Positions 42,588 through 52,911 are shown, counted from the first letter of the stretch. The stretch: DNA of 64,000 nucleotides from Alteromonas profundi (GCF_010500865.1 NZ_JAAAWN010000022.1:1-64000); one strand, 5' to 3'. Numbers and translations are program-made. Notes: a model not told the origin generated them from the letters alone.

Positions 42588-43664
42588 ATGACAAACACGA
42601 ATGAAAGTAACACCGGCATTAAAGGGCCCGCTGTTTTTCTTGCACAGTTCATGGGTAAAGAAGCGCCCTTTGACACCTTAGAAAATATGGCAAAGTGGGC
42701 AGCTTCTCAGGGGTATAAGGGTATTCAAGTGCCTACCGACCCTGCCTTATTCGACTTAGAAAAGGCGGCAGAAAGCCAAGACTATTGCGATGAAGTAGCA
42801 GCAAGCTGTCGGGCCGCCGGCGTTGAAATTACTGAGCTGTCTACGCACCTTCAGGGGCAGCTTGTAGCGGTACACCCGGCCTACGACGAGCTATTTGATA
42901 ACTTTGCCCCTGAGCATTTGCATGGTAATCCTCAGGCAAGAACCGAATGGGCCGTTAATCAGCTTAAATGCGCGGCTATAGCAAGCAAGCGGTTGGGGCT
43001 AAATGCGCACGCTACCTTTTCCGGAGCATTAATGTGGCATTTGGTCTATCCGTGGCCACAGCGTCCAGCCGGCTTGGTAGAACAAGGGTTTGCCGAGCTA
43101 GCAGCGCGTTGGCGCCCTATTTTAGATGCTTTTGATGAAGCAGGTGTTGATGTTTGTTATGAGATTCACCCCGGTGAAGACCTACACGACGGGGCTTCTT
43201 TCGAGCAATTTCTCGCGGCGGTTGATAACCACCCTCGTGCGAATATCTTATTTGATCCCAGCCATTTCGTATTGCAGCAATTAGACTACTTAGATTTTAT
43301 CGATCGCTATCACACGCGTATAAAAATGTTCCATGTTAAAGATGCCGAGTTTAACCCCAATGGTCGAAGTGGCGTTTACGGCGGCTACCAAGACTGGAAA
43401 GAACGTCCAGGGCGCTTCCGATCGCTTGGCGATGGACAAGTAGATTTTAAAGGCATATTTAGCAAGTTAACCCAATACGGATTTACCGGCTGGGCGGTGC
43501 TTGAATGGGAATGCTGTTTAAAAGACTCAGCCCAAGGGGCAGCAGAAGGTGCGCCCTTCATAGCCGAGCACATTATTCAACCAACGCGCTATGCCTTTGA
43601 CGACTTCGCAGGTGGCGAGGTTAGTGAACAAAAAAACAATCGAATTTTGGGCATTAGCAAGTAG
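42588..43664 (+). CDS. Sugar phosphate isomerase/epimerase-like TIM barrel
   Basis: A 358-residue AP_endonuc_2 family protein without a signal peptide. Motifs: FDTLENMAKWAASQGYKGIQVP, VDVCYEIHPGEDLHDG (metal Glu), NILFDPSHFVLQQLDYLDFI (Asp, His), RIKMFHVKDAEF (His) and TGWAVLEWECC (Glu). AAGGA lies before the ATG. It begins 26 bases after the dehydrogenase gene and likely isomerises a keto-sugar product in the cytosol. It is longer than usual for the family (about 290). Confidence 0.9.
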   Translation: MTNTNESNTGIKGPAVFLAQFMGKEAPFDTLENMAKWAASQGYKGIQVPTDPALFDLEKAAESQDYCDEVAASCRAAGVEITELSTHLQGQLVAVHPAYDELFDNFAPEHLHGNPQARTEWAVNQLKCAAIASKRLGLNAHATFSGALMWHLVYPWPQRPAGLVEQGFAELAARWRPILDAFDEAGVDVCYEIHPGEDLHDGASFEQFLAAVDNHPRANILFDPSHFVLQQLDYLDFIDRYHTRIKMFHVKDAEFNPNGRSGVYGGYQDWKERPGRFRSLGDGQVDFKGIFSKLTQYGFTGWAVLEWECCLKDSAQGAAEGAPFIAEHIIQPTRYAFDDFAGGEVSEQKNNRILGISK

Positions 43665-43694
43665 GTCGCCCGCAGACACCGGATAACAATAATC

Positions 43695-44912
43695 ATGATA
43701 AATCTACGTCTTAGCATAATGATGTTCTTGCAGTTCTTTATTTGGGGAGGCTGGTTCGTCACTCTAGGTACTTACCTTGCCAATACATTATCCGCCAGTG
43801 GCGGGCAAATAGGTATGGCGTTTTCTACCCAAAGCTGGGGGGCCATTATTGCGCCCTTTATTGTGGGCCTAATTGCCGATAGGTATTTTAATGCAGAGCG
43901 TATATTGGGGGTACTTCATCTTTGTGGTGCGTTACTTATGTACACCATGTATCAAGCAGACGATTTTACCGCTTTCTACCCAGCTGTATTGGGGTACATG
44001 ATTGCCTACATGCCCACTCTGGCTCTGGTAAATTCGGTGGCGTTTGGCCAAATGAATAACCCATCAAAAGAATTTGGCAAAGTTCGGGTGTGGGGCACCA
44101 TTGGCTGGATAGTCGCGGGCTTAATGATTAGCTATGTATTTTCTTGGGATTCAGCCGCTTCAATAGCTGATGGCATGCTGCGAAATACCTTTCTGTTGTG
44201 TGCTATTGCCTCATTTGGTTTAGGTGTATATGCCTTTACGTTGCCGGCTACACCACCAAAAGCAAAAGGGCAAAAAACGGGCTTAAGAGACGTTATAGGC
44301 CTTGATGCTTTGGGTTTATTAAAAGACAGAAACTTCTTAGTGTTTTTCCTTTCCTCGGTACTTATATGTATCCCATTGGCTTTTTATTACCAAAACGCAA
44401 ACCCGTTTCTTACTGAAATAGGTGTAGAAAATGCCACCGGAAAAATGACGCTCGGACAAGTGTCGGAAGTACTTTTCATGCTCGCTCTACCCATTTTTCT
44501 GAATCGTTTTGGCATTAAAGCCACCTTACTTATTGGTATGGCGGCATGGGTATTACGTTACCTTCTTTTCGCTTTCGGTAACGCCGACGAGGCGCTCTTT
44601 ATGCTTATTGTCGGCATCGCGTTGCACGGTATTTGTTACGACTTCTTTTTCGTATCAGGGCAGATATATACCGACGCAAAAGCCCAAGAGAGTACAAAAA
44701 GTGCTGCGCAAGGGCTAATAACCTTAGCCACCTATGGCGTAGGGATGCTTGTGGGTTTTGCCATCGCAGGCCTTATTACCGATAAATATACGGCGCTGGC
44801 TGGAAATCACCAATGGCAGGATATCTGGTTGTTCCCCGCAGGGTTTGCTGCGGTAGTGCTAATCATCTTTTTATTGATGTTCAAATCTGAAAAGGTACAA
44901 ACCGATGCATAA
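43695..44912 (+). CDS. MFS transporter, nucleoside/sugar symporter type
   Basis: A 405-residue transporter with 12 helices. The start LRLSIMMFLQFFIWGGWFVTLGTYL and the loop GLIADRYFNAERILG match the nucleoside H+ symporter-like (NupG) branch, which is used for sugars in marine bacteria. It lies between isomerase genes in the sugar operon and overlaps the next gene by 8 bases. It probably imports the keto-sugar or monosaccharide. Confidence 0.88.
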   Translation: MINLRLSIMMFLQFFIWGGWFVTLGTYLANTLSASGGQIGMAFSTQSWGAIIAPFIVGLIADRYFNAERILGVLHLCGALLMYTMYQADDFTAFYPAVLGYMIAYMPTLALVNSVAFGQMNNPSKEFGKVRVWGTIGWIVAGLMISYVFSWDSAASIADGMLRNTFLLCAIASFGLGVYAFTLPATPPKAKGQKTGLRDVIGLDALGLLKDRNFLVFFLSSVLICIPLAFYYQNANPFLTEIGVENATGKMTLGQVSEVLFMLALPIFLNRFGIKATLLIGMAAWVLRYLLFAFGNADEALFMLIVGIALHGICYDFFFVSGQIYTDAKAQESTKSAAQGLITLATYGVGMLVGFAIAGLITDKYTALAGNHQWQDIWLFPAGFAAVVLIIFLLMFKSEKVQTDA

Positions 44913-45819
44913 CCATAGCCGAAGACGCTTACTTAAAACGATGGCGTATACCGGGGCGGGGGTGCTAACCACTGCACCTATGTTTGCCCGGGCGCACGGC
45001 AATAACGCGGGCACAGATGAGGTGGCGATGGACAACAAGCTCAATTTGAAGGGCAACATTAATCACTCCGTGAGTCGTTGGACATACGGCGACCTCTCTA
45101 TTGAAGAATTATGTAAAACCGTTAAAAAACTCGGCTTTAGCGCTATCGATCTTGTGGGCCCAGAAGACTGGCCTACCTTGAAGCGCTACGGTATTGATTC
45201 ATCCATGTGTAATGGGGCGGAAATTAGTTTAGAAGATGGGTTTATTCATGCCCACCTTCATGACGAACTTGAAAGGCGTTATATAAAACACATCGATTTG
45301 GTCGCCGACGCAGGCTATACCAACCTTATCTGTTTTAGCGGTAACGCTAAAGGGATGAGTAAAGAAGAAGGGTTAGCAAATGCGGTAGCTGGATTGCAAC
45401 GAATTTTGCCCCATGCCCAAAAGCGAGGTGTAGTGATTTTTATGGAGCTATTTAATAGCAAAATAGATCATCCAGACTATATGGCCGACAGCTCTAAGTG
45501 GGGAATAGCGTTAAGTAAGCAGCTTAATAGCAAGCACTTCTCATTGTTGTACGACATCTACCATATGCAAATTAACGAAGGCGACATTATTCGTACTATT
45601 CGCGATCACCATGCCTATTTTGGTCACTACCATACGGCGGGCGTTCCGGGGCGCCACGAAATAGGTGAATCACAAGAATTAAATTATCCCGCCATTGCTC
45701 GCGCAATAAAGGAAACCGGGTTTAGTGGGTACTTGGCACAGGAGTTTATTCCTACGCCAGAAACAAAAGCAGGCAGAGTGGCATCGCTTCGCGAAGCGGT
45801 CGCAATCTGCGATGTATGA
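44905..45819 (+). CDS. Exported hydroxypyruvate isomerase-like TIM barrel
   Basis: A 304-residue protein with a Tat signal (SRRRLLKTMAYTGAGVL) and an AP_endonuc_2 barrel: LSIEELCKTVKKLGFSAIDLVGPEDW, GVVIFMELFNS (Glu), FSLLYDIYHMQINEGDII (Asp, His), YFGHYHTAGVPGRHEIG and GYLAQEFIP (Glu). The YDxYHMQ and PGRHE pattern is that of hydroxypyruvate isomerase-like enzymes. Its start overlaps the transporter's end. Third isomerase of the locus, probably periplasmic. Confidence 0.9.
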   Translation: MHNHSRRRLLKTMAYTGAGVLTTAPMFARAHGNNAGTDEVAMDNKLNLKGNINHSVSRWTYGDLSIEELCKTVKKLGFSAIDLVGPEDWPTLKRYGIDSSMCNGAEISLEDGFIHAHLHDELERRYIKHIDLVADAGYTNLICFSGNAKGMSKEEGLANAVAGLQRILPHAQKRGVVIFMELFNSKIDHPDYMADSSKWGIALSKQLNSKHFSLLYDIYHMQINEGDIIRTIRDHHAYFGHYHTAGVPGRHEIGESQELNYPAIARAIKETGFSGYLAQEFIPTPETKAGRVASLREAVAICDV

Positions 45820-45870
45820 ATTTAAAAATACGAACTCACTACATGATGTAGGTGTGTAAGGGGACACAAG

Positions 45871-47556
45871 ATGGCAAATAATGACTATGATGCAATTGTC
45901 GTTGGCTCAGGGATCAGTGGTGGCTGGGCAGCAAAGGAACTCACCGAAAAAGGGTTGAAAGTCTTGATGCTTGAACGCGGCAAAAACATTGAGCATATCA
46001 AAGACTATAAAAATGCGCATAAAGAGGATTGGGATTATCCCCACCGAGATTTAGCCACACAAGCCATGAAGGTAGATTATCCCGTGTTAAAACGCGACTA
46101 CCCCCTAAACGAAAAAACCTATGGCATGTGGGCGAATGAAAAAGAAAACCCTTATATCGAAGACAAGCGTTTCGACTGGTATCGAGGCTACCATGTTGGG
46201 GGCCGCTCCCTGTTATGGGGCCGCCAAAGTTACCGTTTAAACCGTGAAGATTTTGAAGCCAACGATAAGGAAGGCATTGCGGTAGATTGGCCTATACGTT
46301 ACGAAGACGTTGCGCCTTGGTATGACTATGTTGAAAAGCATGCAGGTATCAGCGGTAACCGCGACGGGCTAGATGTACTTCCCGATGGTATTTTTCAACC
46401 AGCGATGGCGCTTAACTGCGTTGAAAAAGACGTAGCTGCGCGCGTGAAAAAAGCTTTTAAAGGTACCCGCCATATTATTTCCGGTCGTACGGCGAATATG
46501 ACCGAAGCGAAACCTGAAGATGGACGTACCAGTTGTCAGTACCGTAATAAGTGCTGGTTAGGCTGTCCTTTTGGTGGGTACTTTAGTACTCAATCATCAA
46601 CCTTACCTGCCGCAATGAAAACCGGCAACCTCACCCTTCGTCCCTTCTCTATCGTTAAAGAAATTCTTTACGATAAAGACCGTAAACGCGCCACAGGGGT
46701 TGAGGTAATAGATGCACAAACCAATCAAACCTATGTGTTTAATAGTAAAATTATTTTTGTAAATGCCTCAGCGTTTAATTCTGCGTGGCTACTTATGAAC
46801 TCTGCAACCGATGTATGGGATGGCGGTCTTGGCAGCAGCAGTGGTGAGCTAGGTCACAACGTGATGGATCACCACTTTAGAGTGGGCGCGTCGGCCACAG
46901 TAGAAGGGTTCGATGACAAGTATACCTACGGACGACGCCCTAGTGGCTTCTATGTTCCTCGTTTTAGAAACTGGGGCAGCGATAAACGAGACTACCTGCG
47001 AGGCTTTGGTTATCAAGGTGGTGCTAGTCGTAACGGATGGCGAAAAGATGTTGCCGAGCTAGGTGTGGGCGCAGACCTAAAAGACGCATTGTCTGAGCCG
47101 GGCGGCTGGACCATTGGCATGACAGCGTTTGGCGAAATGTTGCCTGATCACGCAAATCGTATATATCTGAATAAAAACACTACCGACAAATGGGGCCTCC
47201 CCGTGCTAGCGATGGATGTTGAGATTAAAGAAAACGAATTGAAAATGCGTAAAGATATGCAGCAAGACGCAATGGATATGTTTGAAGCGGCCGGGCTTAA
47301 GAATATTGAAGGTTGGGATGCTGATTATGCGCCGGGTATGGGTATACATGAAATGGGCACAGCACGAATGGGCAGAGATCCTAAAACCTCTGTGTTAAAT
47401 GGGCATAACCAAGTATGGGATGCGCTGAATGTATTTGTTACAGATGGCGCATGTATGACATCGGCAAGCTGCGTGAACCCATCATTAACGTATATGGCAC
47501 TTACTGCCAGAGCAGCCGAATTTGCGGTAGAGGAATTAAAGCGAGGTAACCTGTAA
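45871..47556 (+). CDS. GMC-family FAD oxidoreductase
   Basis: A 561-residue glucose-methanol-choline oxidoreductase. It has DYDAIVVGSGISGGWAAKEL (FAD motif), GGRSLLWGRQSYR, a Cys-rich region (QYRNKCWLGCPFGG), GIHEMGTARMGRD with the catalytic His, and CVNPSLTYMALTARAAEF with the Asn. AAGGGG lies before the ATG. The next gene, a gluconate 2-dehydrogenase subunit 3-like protein, overlaps by one base, so the two form a complex. It probably oxidises C3-OH of a sugar or glycoside in the periplasm, exported with its Tat-tagged partner because it has no signal of its own. Confidence 0.92.
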   Translation: MANNDYDAIVVGSGISGGWAAKELTEKGLKVLMLERGKNIEHIKDYKNAHKEDWDYPHRDLATQAMKVDYPVLKRDYPLNEKTYGMWANEKENPYIEDKRFDWYRGYHVGGRSLLWGRQSYRLNREDFEANDKEGIAVDWPIRYEDVAPWYDYVEKHAGISGNRDGLDVLPDGIFQPAMALNCVEKDVAARVKKAFKGTRHIISGRTANMTEAKPEDGRTSCQYRNKCWLGCPFGGYFSTQSSTLPAAMKTGNLTLRPFSIVKEILYDKDRKRATGVEVIDAQTNQTYVFNSKIIFVNASAFNSAWLLMNSATDVWDGGLGSSSGELGHNVMDHHFRVGASATVEGFDDKYTYGRRPSGFYVPRFRNWGSDKRDYLRGFGYQGGASRNGWRKDVAELGVGADLKDALSEPGGWTIGMTAFGEMLPDHANRIYLNKNTTDKWGLPVLAMDVEIKENELKMRKDMQQDAMDMFEAAGLKNIEGWDADYAPGMGIHEMGTARMGRDPKTSVLNGHNQVWDALNVFVTDGACMTSASCVNPSLTYMALTARAAEFAVEELKRGNL

Positions 47557-48173
47557 TGCAACGCCGAGATTTATTAAAACTGATTGCCGCAACAACCGGC
47601 ACTATGATGGTGGGCGGTAACGCCCTTGCTTACGAAATAGTGCCCCCGGTGCCGCTAAGCGATACCGGGTTCAGCAAAGAAGACGTTTCGTTACTTAACG
47701 AAATGGGCGAAGTTATCATTCCGAAAACCGATACGCCGGGGGCAAAAGCCGCTAATGTTGGCGAAACCATGGCTGTGCTTGTGGCCGACTGTTATACCCC
47801 GTTGCTACAAAAAACCTTTAAAGCTGGTTTACAGCAAATAAGTCGCCGCAGTAAAGAAGAATTCGGTAAAGACTTTTTACTGCTTAGCAAAGAGCAAAAA
47901 ACTCAATTATTTAATGCGCTTGATACTGAAGCGAAAGCCGCGAACTTAGCCAATGGCATTCCTACGTATATAGAAACCAGTAAGCCAAATAGGTGGGATC
48001 CAGATACCGATAAACCCACCCCCCACTACTTTACGTTGCTAAAGCAGCTAACGTTGTATTGCTTCTTCACGTCAAAAGTAGGGGCCACCAAGGTGCTTAG
48101 ATATGTTGCTATACCAGGTTATTACGATGGCGAATACCCGTATAAAGAAGGGGATAAAGCGTGGGCTACTTAG
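47556..48173 (+). CDS. Gluconate 2-dehydrogenase subunit 3-like protein
   Basis: A 205-residue small subunit with a signal ([25 protein letters not shown], Tat-like RR). The family core includes [23 protein letters not shown], then [14 protein letters not shown] and the end [35 protein letters not shown]. The start codon overlaps the GMC stop (TAATG). It should escort and anchor the GMC subunit and pass electrons to the respiratory chain. Confidence 0.92.
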   Translation: MQRRDLLKLIAATTGTMMVGGNALAYEIVPPVPLSDTGFSKEDVSLLNEMGEVIIPKTDTPGAKAANVGETMAVLVADCYTPLLQKTFKAGLQQISRRSKEEFGKDFLLLSKEQKTQLFNALDTEAKAANLANGIPTYIETSKPNRWDPDTDKPTPHYFTLLKQLTLYCFFTSKVGATKVLRYVAIPGYYDGEYPYKEGDKAWAT

Positions 48174-48237
48174 TAAATGCGCTTGTATAAAACCAAAACG
48201 CACAGGGTTTTTTAGAACAGAATTTAAGGGTTATAAG

Positions 48238-49020
48238 ATGAAGGTAAGTAGCAAGAAACACTTAATGATGGCGCTAGCGGCAGGCTTAACCGTTACCGTA
48301 ACTGCGCAAGCAGACGTTGAAGGAAGTGATATGTCAGACAATCAGCAACTTAGCCGTGCACAGCAAGCGGCGAAGACAGAAGTTTGGGAGCCGGTGCCAG
48401 AGGTGGTGAATGCCGACAAAGGTGCGGTTCCTTCTGATGCTATTGCACTGTTAGATACGTCGATGTCGGCGTGGGAGTCGCTGAAGGGCGGCAAAGCCCC
48501 CTGGACCATGGAAGACGGCGTGCTAACGGTTAAACCAGGAACCGGCGATATCAAAACCAAACAAGGGTTTTGTGATGTTCAGCTGCATGTAGAATGGCGT
48601 GTTCCTAAGCCAGAGCCTGATATGAAGGGACAACAGCGTAATAATAGCGGGATTTTTTTGCAGCAACGCTACGAAGTACAAGTGCTAGATTCTTATGAAA
48701 ACCCCACTTATCCTAATGGGCAGGCGGGGAGCATTTACAAACAATCTATACCGCTTGTGAACGCAATGCGTGCACCGGGGCAGTGGCAAGAGTATGACAT
48801 TATTTATACCGCGCCTAAATTCGATGGAGAGTCATTAGAAAGCCCGGGCTACATCACCGTGCTTCATAATGGCGTAGTGGTACAAAACCATACGGAAATA
48901 CAAGGCACCACAGAGTGGATTGGCGCGCCGAAATACAAAGCACATGGCTGCGCGCCTATTCAATTGCAAGATCACGGAAACCTCGTTAGCTTCCGTAATA
49001 TTTGGGTACGTGAACTTTAA
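48238..49020 (+). CDS. DUF1080 protein, probable 3-keto-glycoside hydrolase
   Basis: A 260-residue secreted protein with a signal peptide (to about residue 24, AQA) and a DUF1080 (concanavalin-like) domain: [88 protein letters not shown], then [19 protein letters not shown] and [21 protein letters not shown]. In glycoside 3-oxidation, DUF1080 proteins cleave 3-keto-glycosides. AAGGG lies before the ATG. It ends the operon and works with the GMC pair. Confidence 0.9.
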   Translation: MKVSSKKHLMMALAAGLTVTVTAQADVEGSDMSDNQQLSRAQQAAKTEVWEPVPEVVNADKGAVPSDAIALLDTSMSAWESLKGGKAPWTMEDGVLTVKPGTGDIKTKQGFCDVQLHVEWRVPKPEPDMKGQQRNNSGIFLQQRYEVQVLDSYENPTYPNGQAGSIYKQSIPLVNAMRAPGQWQEYDIIYTAPKFDGESLESPGYITVLHNGVVVQNHTEIQGTTEWIGAPKYKAHGCAPIQLQDHGNLVSFRNIWVREL

Positions 49021-49040
49021 CTGATAAGGGTACGAGCAGG

Positions 49041-49430
49041 CTACTGCTCGTACAATTCTAGCGGCAAGCCGTCTGGGTCTTGAAAAAAGGTAAACCGTTT
49101 GTTTGTGTAAGGGTCGGTGCGAATAGGCTCACATGCCACCTGGTGATTTGCAAGGTGAGCAATAACATCCTCGATATTACTTACCTTAAACGCTAAATGG
49201 CGCAACCCTTGCGCTTCTGGTCGAGAAGGACGCTCAGGTGCACCAGGAAACGAAAATAGCTCTATTTGGCTGCCATCCGGCAGTGCAATATCGCATTTAT
49301 ACGAATTTCTAGCTGCGCGATAATTCTCATCTAAAATGCGAAACCCTAACACATCGGTGTAAAATGCCTTCGATGTGGGGTAATCGCTACAGATAATGGC
49401 CACATGGTGAAAACCACTAAGCATCGTCAT
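49041..49430 (-). CDS. gloA2: VOC-family protein, YaeR/GloA2-like
   Basis: A 129-residue glyoxalase-like protein: FHHVAIICSDYPTSKAFYTDVLGFRILDENYRAARNSYKCDIALPDGSQIELFSFPGAPERPSRPEAQGLRHLAFKV and the end FTFFQDPDGLPLELYEQ. This matches the YaeR/GloA2 group closely, including the RPSxPEAxGLRHLAF motif. AAAGGA precedes the ATG; a second ATG lies two codons in. It may act on methylglyoxal-type adducts; the E. coli protein's role is not settled. Confidence 0.88.
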   Translation of the reverse strand: MTMLSGFHHVAIICSDYPTSKAFYTDVLGFRILDENYRAARNSYKCDIALPDGSQIELFSFPGAPERPSRPEAQGLRHLAFKVSNIEDVIAHLANHQVACEPIRTDPYTNKRFTFFQDPDGLPLELYEQ

Positions 49431-49457
49431 AGTCCTTTTTTCCTGTTATTTGTATCA

Positions 49458-50408
49458 TTATGGCATTTCTAGGCCGCGCGCACGCTCAAGTAGCAAATAC
49501 CAATGCTCACGCGTTAGCTGTACGCGGTTAGCCTTTTCGCAAGCTTCAATACGTGACACATTGGTACTACCCAGCACAGGCTGTACATTTGCCGGGTGAC
49601 GCATTAACCACGCTAGCACTATGGCTTCTGGTGTGGTTTCATATTCCCCTGCCAATTGAGCCACTAACGCTGCCGTTGCTGTTTCTTCAGGTGTTTGCGC
49701 GTTTGCGCCTGTGTATCTGCCTTGGCCTAAGCTTCCCCACGCTTGCAGCTGTACCTTGTTCGTTAAACAGTGCTCTACAGTGCCAGGGGCGTAACCAGAG
49801 TTTCTATTGGCTATGCTATTAGTAGTGACACCGTCTTCCAGCCAATCACGAAAAGCCAGGCTCATTTCTAACTGGTTTGCCACTATCGGGGTAGGTAAAG
49901 CCGATTGTAAATAAGCAATTTGATGGCCATGCATGTTCGATACGCCTACGTGGCTAATTTTGCCTTCTTTTTGAAGCGTGGTTAGCGTGTTAGCGACTTC
50001 TTCTAACTCCATCAAAGGATCGGGGCGGTGTAAAAGCAGAACATCGAGTTTTTCTATATTTAAGCGAGACAAAATCCCTTCAACTGAATGCGTAATCCAG
50101 TTGGCGGAAAAGTCATAACGCTTTGGCCCTAGGTCATCTTCAAAGCGTATGCCGCACTTAGATTGTAATATCATTTTGTCTTTAAGGGCGGGCGACTGTT
50201 TTAGGACTTTGCCAAACACGGTTTCGGCTTTACCGAAGGTATAGATGTCCGCATGATCAAATACGTTAATACCAAGCTCAAGAACCTTTTCTATAATCTC
50301 ATGGGCTTGTTTTACATCGCCGTCATTAGCAGGAATATCATTCCAGCCGCCGCCAAGGCCCATACAACCATAAATTAGTCTACTGGCTTGAGGGAAGAAT
50401 GCTTGCAT
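49458..50408 (-). CDS. Aldo/keto reductase, YdhF-like
   Basis: A 316-residue AKR: RLIYGCMGLGGGWND, VFDHADIYTFGKAETVFGKVLKQSP (Asp, Tyr), ILQSKCGIRF (Lys), VLLLHRPDPLMELEEVANTL (His) and VQPVLGSTNVSRIEACEKA. GGAG lies before the ATG. Same strand as the VOC gene, 27 bases upstream of it, perhaps an aldehyde-detoxification pair. Confidence 0.9.
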   Translation of the reverse strand: MQAFFPQASRLIYGCMGLGGGWNDIPANDGDVKQAHEIIEKVLELGINVFDHADIYTFGKAETVFGKVLKQSPALKDKMILQSKCGIRFEDDLGPKRYDFSANWITHSVEGILSRLNIEKLDVLLLHRPDPLMELEEVANTLTTLQKEGKISHVGVSNMHGHQIAYLQSALPTPIVANQLEMSLAFRDWLEDGVTTNSIANRNSGYAPGTVEHCLTNKVQLQAWGSLGQGRYTGANAQTPEETATAALVAQLAGEYETTPEAIVLAWLMRHPANVQPVLGSTNVSRIEACEKANRVQLTREHWYLLLERARGLEMP

Positions 50409-50597
50409 CAGGTTACTCCAAAGTCGCGTATATAAAATTAACTATGCACTATAGCGAGGTGTTAGTGGCAATATAAGCCCTATGGGGTCCAAGTCGCGCA
50501 TTTAGTCGACTGTTTAACAAATGAATACGTATGAAGTGATACATATAGGTAGATAAATGCGTAGTTAAAGCACAAGCGCATAGTGAGAGGAAATTTT

Positions 50598-51128
50598 ATG
50601 AAGAAATGGTTACTAGGATGGATAGGTGGTTTAACTATGGTGTTAGGGGGGTGTACAGGTACACCTGATAATGTCGCTGCTGTTGAAGACTTTGAAGTAA
50701 AGCGCTATTTAGGGAAGTGGTATGAAATTGCGCGTTTTGATCATAGTTTTGAAGAGGGTCTTTCAAGGGTTACCGCGAATTACAGTGTGCGCGACGATGG
50801 CGGTATAAAAGTGATCAATCGCGGCTATAACGATGAAAATGGACAATGGGATGAAGCAGAAGGTAAAGCCTACTTTGTTAAGTCTAAAGATATAGGTCAT
50901 TTGAAAGTTTCGTTTTTCGGCCCCTTTTACGCCAGCTACGTGATAATGAAACTCGATAAAGAGAATTATCAATACGCGTTGGTCACTGGGCCAGATCGGG
51001 AATACTTGTGGTTGCTAGCGCGCACCCCCACACTCCCACAGGCTACGCTGGATGAGCTGTTGAATTTCGCGCAGCAAAAAGGCTATGACACAGATAAGCT
51101 TATTTGGGTTGAGCACGAAAACAGCTAA
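50598..51128 (+). CDS. blc: Lipocalin lipoprotein Blc
   Basis: A 176-residue lipoprotein with a lipobox, LTMVLGGCTG (Cys near residue 19), and the lipocalin GxW motif YLGKWYEIARFDHSFEEGL, then SVRDDGGIKVINRGYN and VTGPDREYLWLLARTPTLP. This is the bacterial lipocalin Blc layout. The ATG at 50598 has AGAGGA before it. It likely binds fatty acids or lysophospholipids at the outer membrane. Confidence 0.92.
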   Translation: MKKWLLGWIGGLTMVLGGCTGTPDNVAAVEDFEVKRYLGKWYEIARFDHSFEEGLSRVTANYSVRDDGGIKVINRGYNDENGQWDEAEGKAYFVKSKDIGHLKVSFFGPFYASYVIMKLDKENYQYALVTGPDREYLWLLARTPTLPQATLDELLNFAQQKGYDTDKLIWVEHENS

Positions 51129-51227
51129 GATCGGGTTGGTAATAGTGAACTAAGAGGCTATTTGCCCAGCTCGATATTTGCCTAAATGTGGTATACTGAG
51201 TGGCAAATTTCTATTGGGATACCTACT

Positions 51228-51785
51228 GTGCTTCAAAATGCTGTAATGACTCGGGCTGAAAACGCCTGCGAACTTTGTAAAAATACTGATGGTCTTGACG
51301 TTTACATGGTGCCTGAGTCACCCGATGAAACCGCTGGCTGCGCCGTGTTTACTTGTCAAACTTGCCGTGAACAACTTACTAACGAAGCAGAGCTGAATGC
51401 TACCCATTGGCGCTGTTTGAATGATGCGATTTGGTCTCCTGTACCGGCAGTGCAGGTGGTGGCGTATCGAATGCTCAACCGTTTAAACGCAGAAGCCTGG
51501 GCGCAAGATTTGCTTGATATGATGTATTTGGAAGATGAAGTTAAGCAATGGGCAGAGGCCGGACTTATTGAGCGTGAGCCTACCCTTGATTGTAATGGCA
51601 CGCCCCTACAACCGGGCGACAACGTTCATCTTGTAAAAGACTTAAATGTAAAAGGGGCTACCTTTACCGCTAAGCGTGGTACACCCGTGCGTGGCATTAG
51701 TTTAAGTGATAATCCGTTGCATATTGAAGGTAAAGTTAACGGTACGCGAATTGTCATTATTGCGGCGTATACCAAAAAGTCATAG
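51228..51785 (+). CDS. phnA: PhnA-family protein
   Basis: A 185-residue protein. The N-terminal zinc-ribbon-like region has RAENACELCKN and FTCQTCREQL (two CxxC pairs). The C-terminal domain has DCNGTPLQPGDNVHLVKDLNVKGATFTAKRGTPVRGISLSDNPLHIEGKVNGTRIVI, the PhnA fold. The GTG at 51228 is the likely start (GGGAT upstream); an ATG at 51186 is possible. The name comes from the phosphonate operon but it does not itself break down phosphonates. Upstream of pyrC. Confidence 0.85.
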   Translation: MLQNAVMTRAENACELCKNTDGLDVYMVPESPDETAGCAVFTCQTCREQLTNEAELNATHWRCLNDAIWSPVPAVQVVAYRMLNRLNAEAWAQDLLDMMYLEDEVKQWAEAGLIEREPTLDCNGTPLQPGDNVHLVKDLNVKGATFTAKRGTPVRGISLSDNPLHIEGKVNGTRIVIIAAYTKKS

Positions 51786-51842
51786 TTCATTTGTACAGTG
51801 CGCGAAGCAATAGCGCGAGTAAAGAATAGAGAGTCCACCGGC

Positions 51843-52892
51843 ATGCAAACATTAACCATAACTACCCCCGATGACTGGCATCTTCATTTTCGCGACAATG
51901 AAATGTTGGCTGAAACCGTCCCAGCAACAGCCCGCTGTTTTCAGCGCGCCATTGTAATGCCCAATCTGGTGCCGCCTGTGGTCAATGCCGACATGGCAAT
52001 AGCGTATAAGCAGCGCATTGAAGCCGCGCGTCCCCAGGGAAGCGATTTCACTCCGTTGATGACATTGTTTTTAACCAACCAAACGACGGCACAGGACATT
52101 GTTGATGCCAAACAGGCCGGCGTGACCGCGTGTAAGCTTTATCCTGCAGGCGCAACCACCAACTCTGACGCCGCGGTGAAAGGCATAGAAGCTTTGTACC
52201 CTGTGTTTGAGGCTATGCAAGCAGAAGGATTGTTGCTGCTGATACATGGGGAAGTTACCGAGCACCATATCGATATTTTTGATAGAGAAAAAGTTTTTAT
52301 CGATAAGCATTTATCCTTGATAGTAAACGCGTTCCCTAAGCTTAAAGTGGTATTTGAACATATCACCACCGCAGACGCGGCAGCATTCGTCAAAGAAGCC
52401 AGTGATTTCGTCGGCGCCACTATTACCCCGCAGCATTTGCTTCTTAACCGCAACGATTTATTAGTGGGCGGCGTTCGTCCACACAATTATTGTTTGCCTG
52501 TGCTAAAACGCAACACGCACCAGCAGGCCTTAAGGGACGTAGTCGCCACTGGCCACAAGCGTTTCTTCTTAGGCACTGATTCTGCCCCCCACGCCAAGCA
52601 CAAAAAAGAAAATGCCTGTGGCTGTGCAGGATGCTATAGCGCGTGGTCTGCCATTGAGCTGTACGCGGAAGTATTTGAACAGCTAGGCGCAATTGATAAA
52701 TTAGAAGGTTTTGCTAGTCACAACGGCGCCGATTTTTACGGCTTGCCACGCAATACTACAACCATAACGCTAGAGAAAAACCAATGGCAGGTACCTGAAC
52801 AAGTAACACTTGCTGATGGAACAGACATGGTACCCTTTTACGCAGGTCAGCCACTGCAATGGAAATTAAAGAGCGCGTTTAACCCGCGCTAA
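51843..52892 (+). CDS. pyrC: Dihydroorotase
   Basis: A 349-residue amidohydrolase, the same size as E. coli PyrC (348). [15 protein letters not shown] gives the HxH metal pair (H13, H15), [18 protein letters not shown] the carboxylated Lys, [10 protein letters not shown] and VVFEHITT the next His residues, and [16 protein letters not shown] the Asp. It converts N-carbamoyl-aspartate to dihydroorotate in pyrimidine synthesis. The ATG at 51843 opens the homology. Confidence 0.96.
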   Translation: MQTLTITTPDDWHLHFRDNEMLAETVPATARCFQRAIVMPNLVPPVVNADMAIAYKQRIEAARPQGSDFTPLMTLFLTNQTTAQDIVDAKQAGVTACKLYPAGATTNSDAAVKGIEALYPVFEAMQAEGLLLLIHGEVTEHHIDIFDREKVFIDKHLSLIVNAFPKLKVVFEHITTADAAAFVKEASDFVGATITPQHLLLNRNDLLVGGVRPHNYCLPVLKRNTHQQALRDVVATGHKRFFLGTDSAPHAKHKKENACGCAGCYSAWSAIELYAEVFEQLGAIDKLEGFASHNGADFYGLPRNTTTITLEKNQWQVPEQVTLADGTDMVPFYAGQPLQWKLKSAFNPR

Positions 52893-52911
52893 TTTTTGAC
52901 GCTTTAATTAT

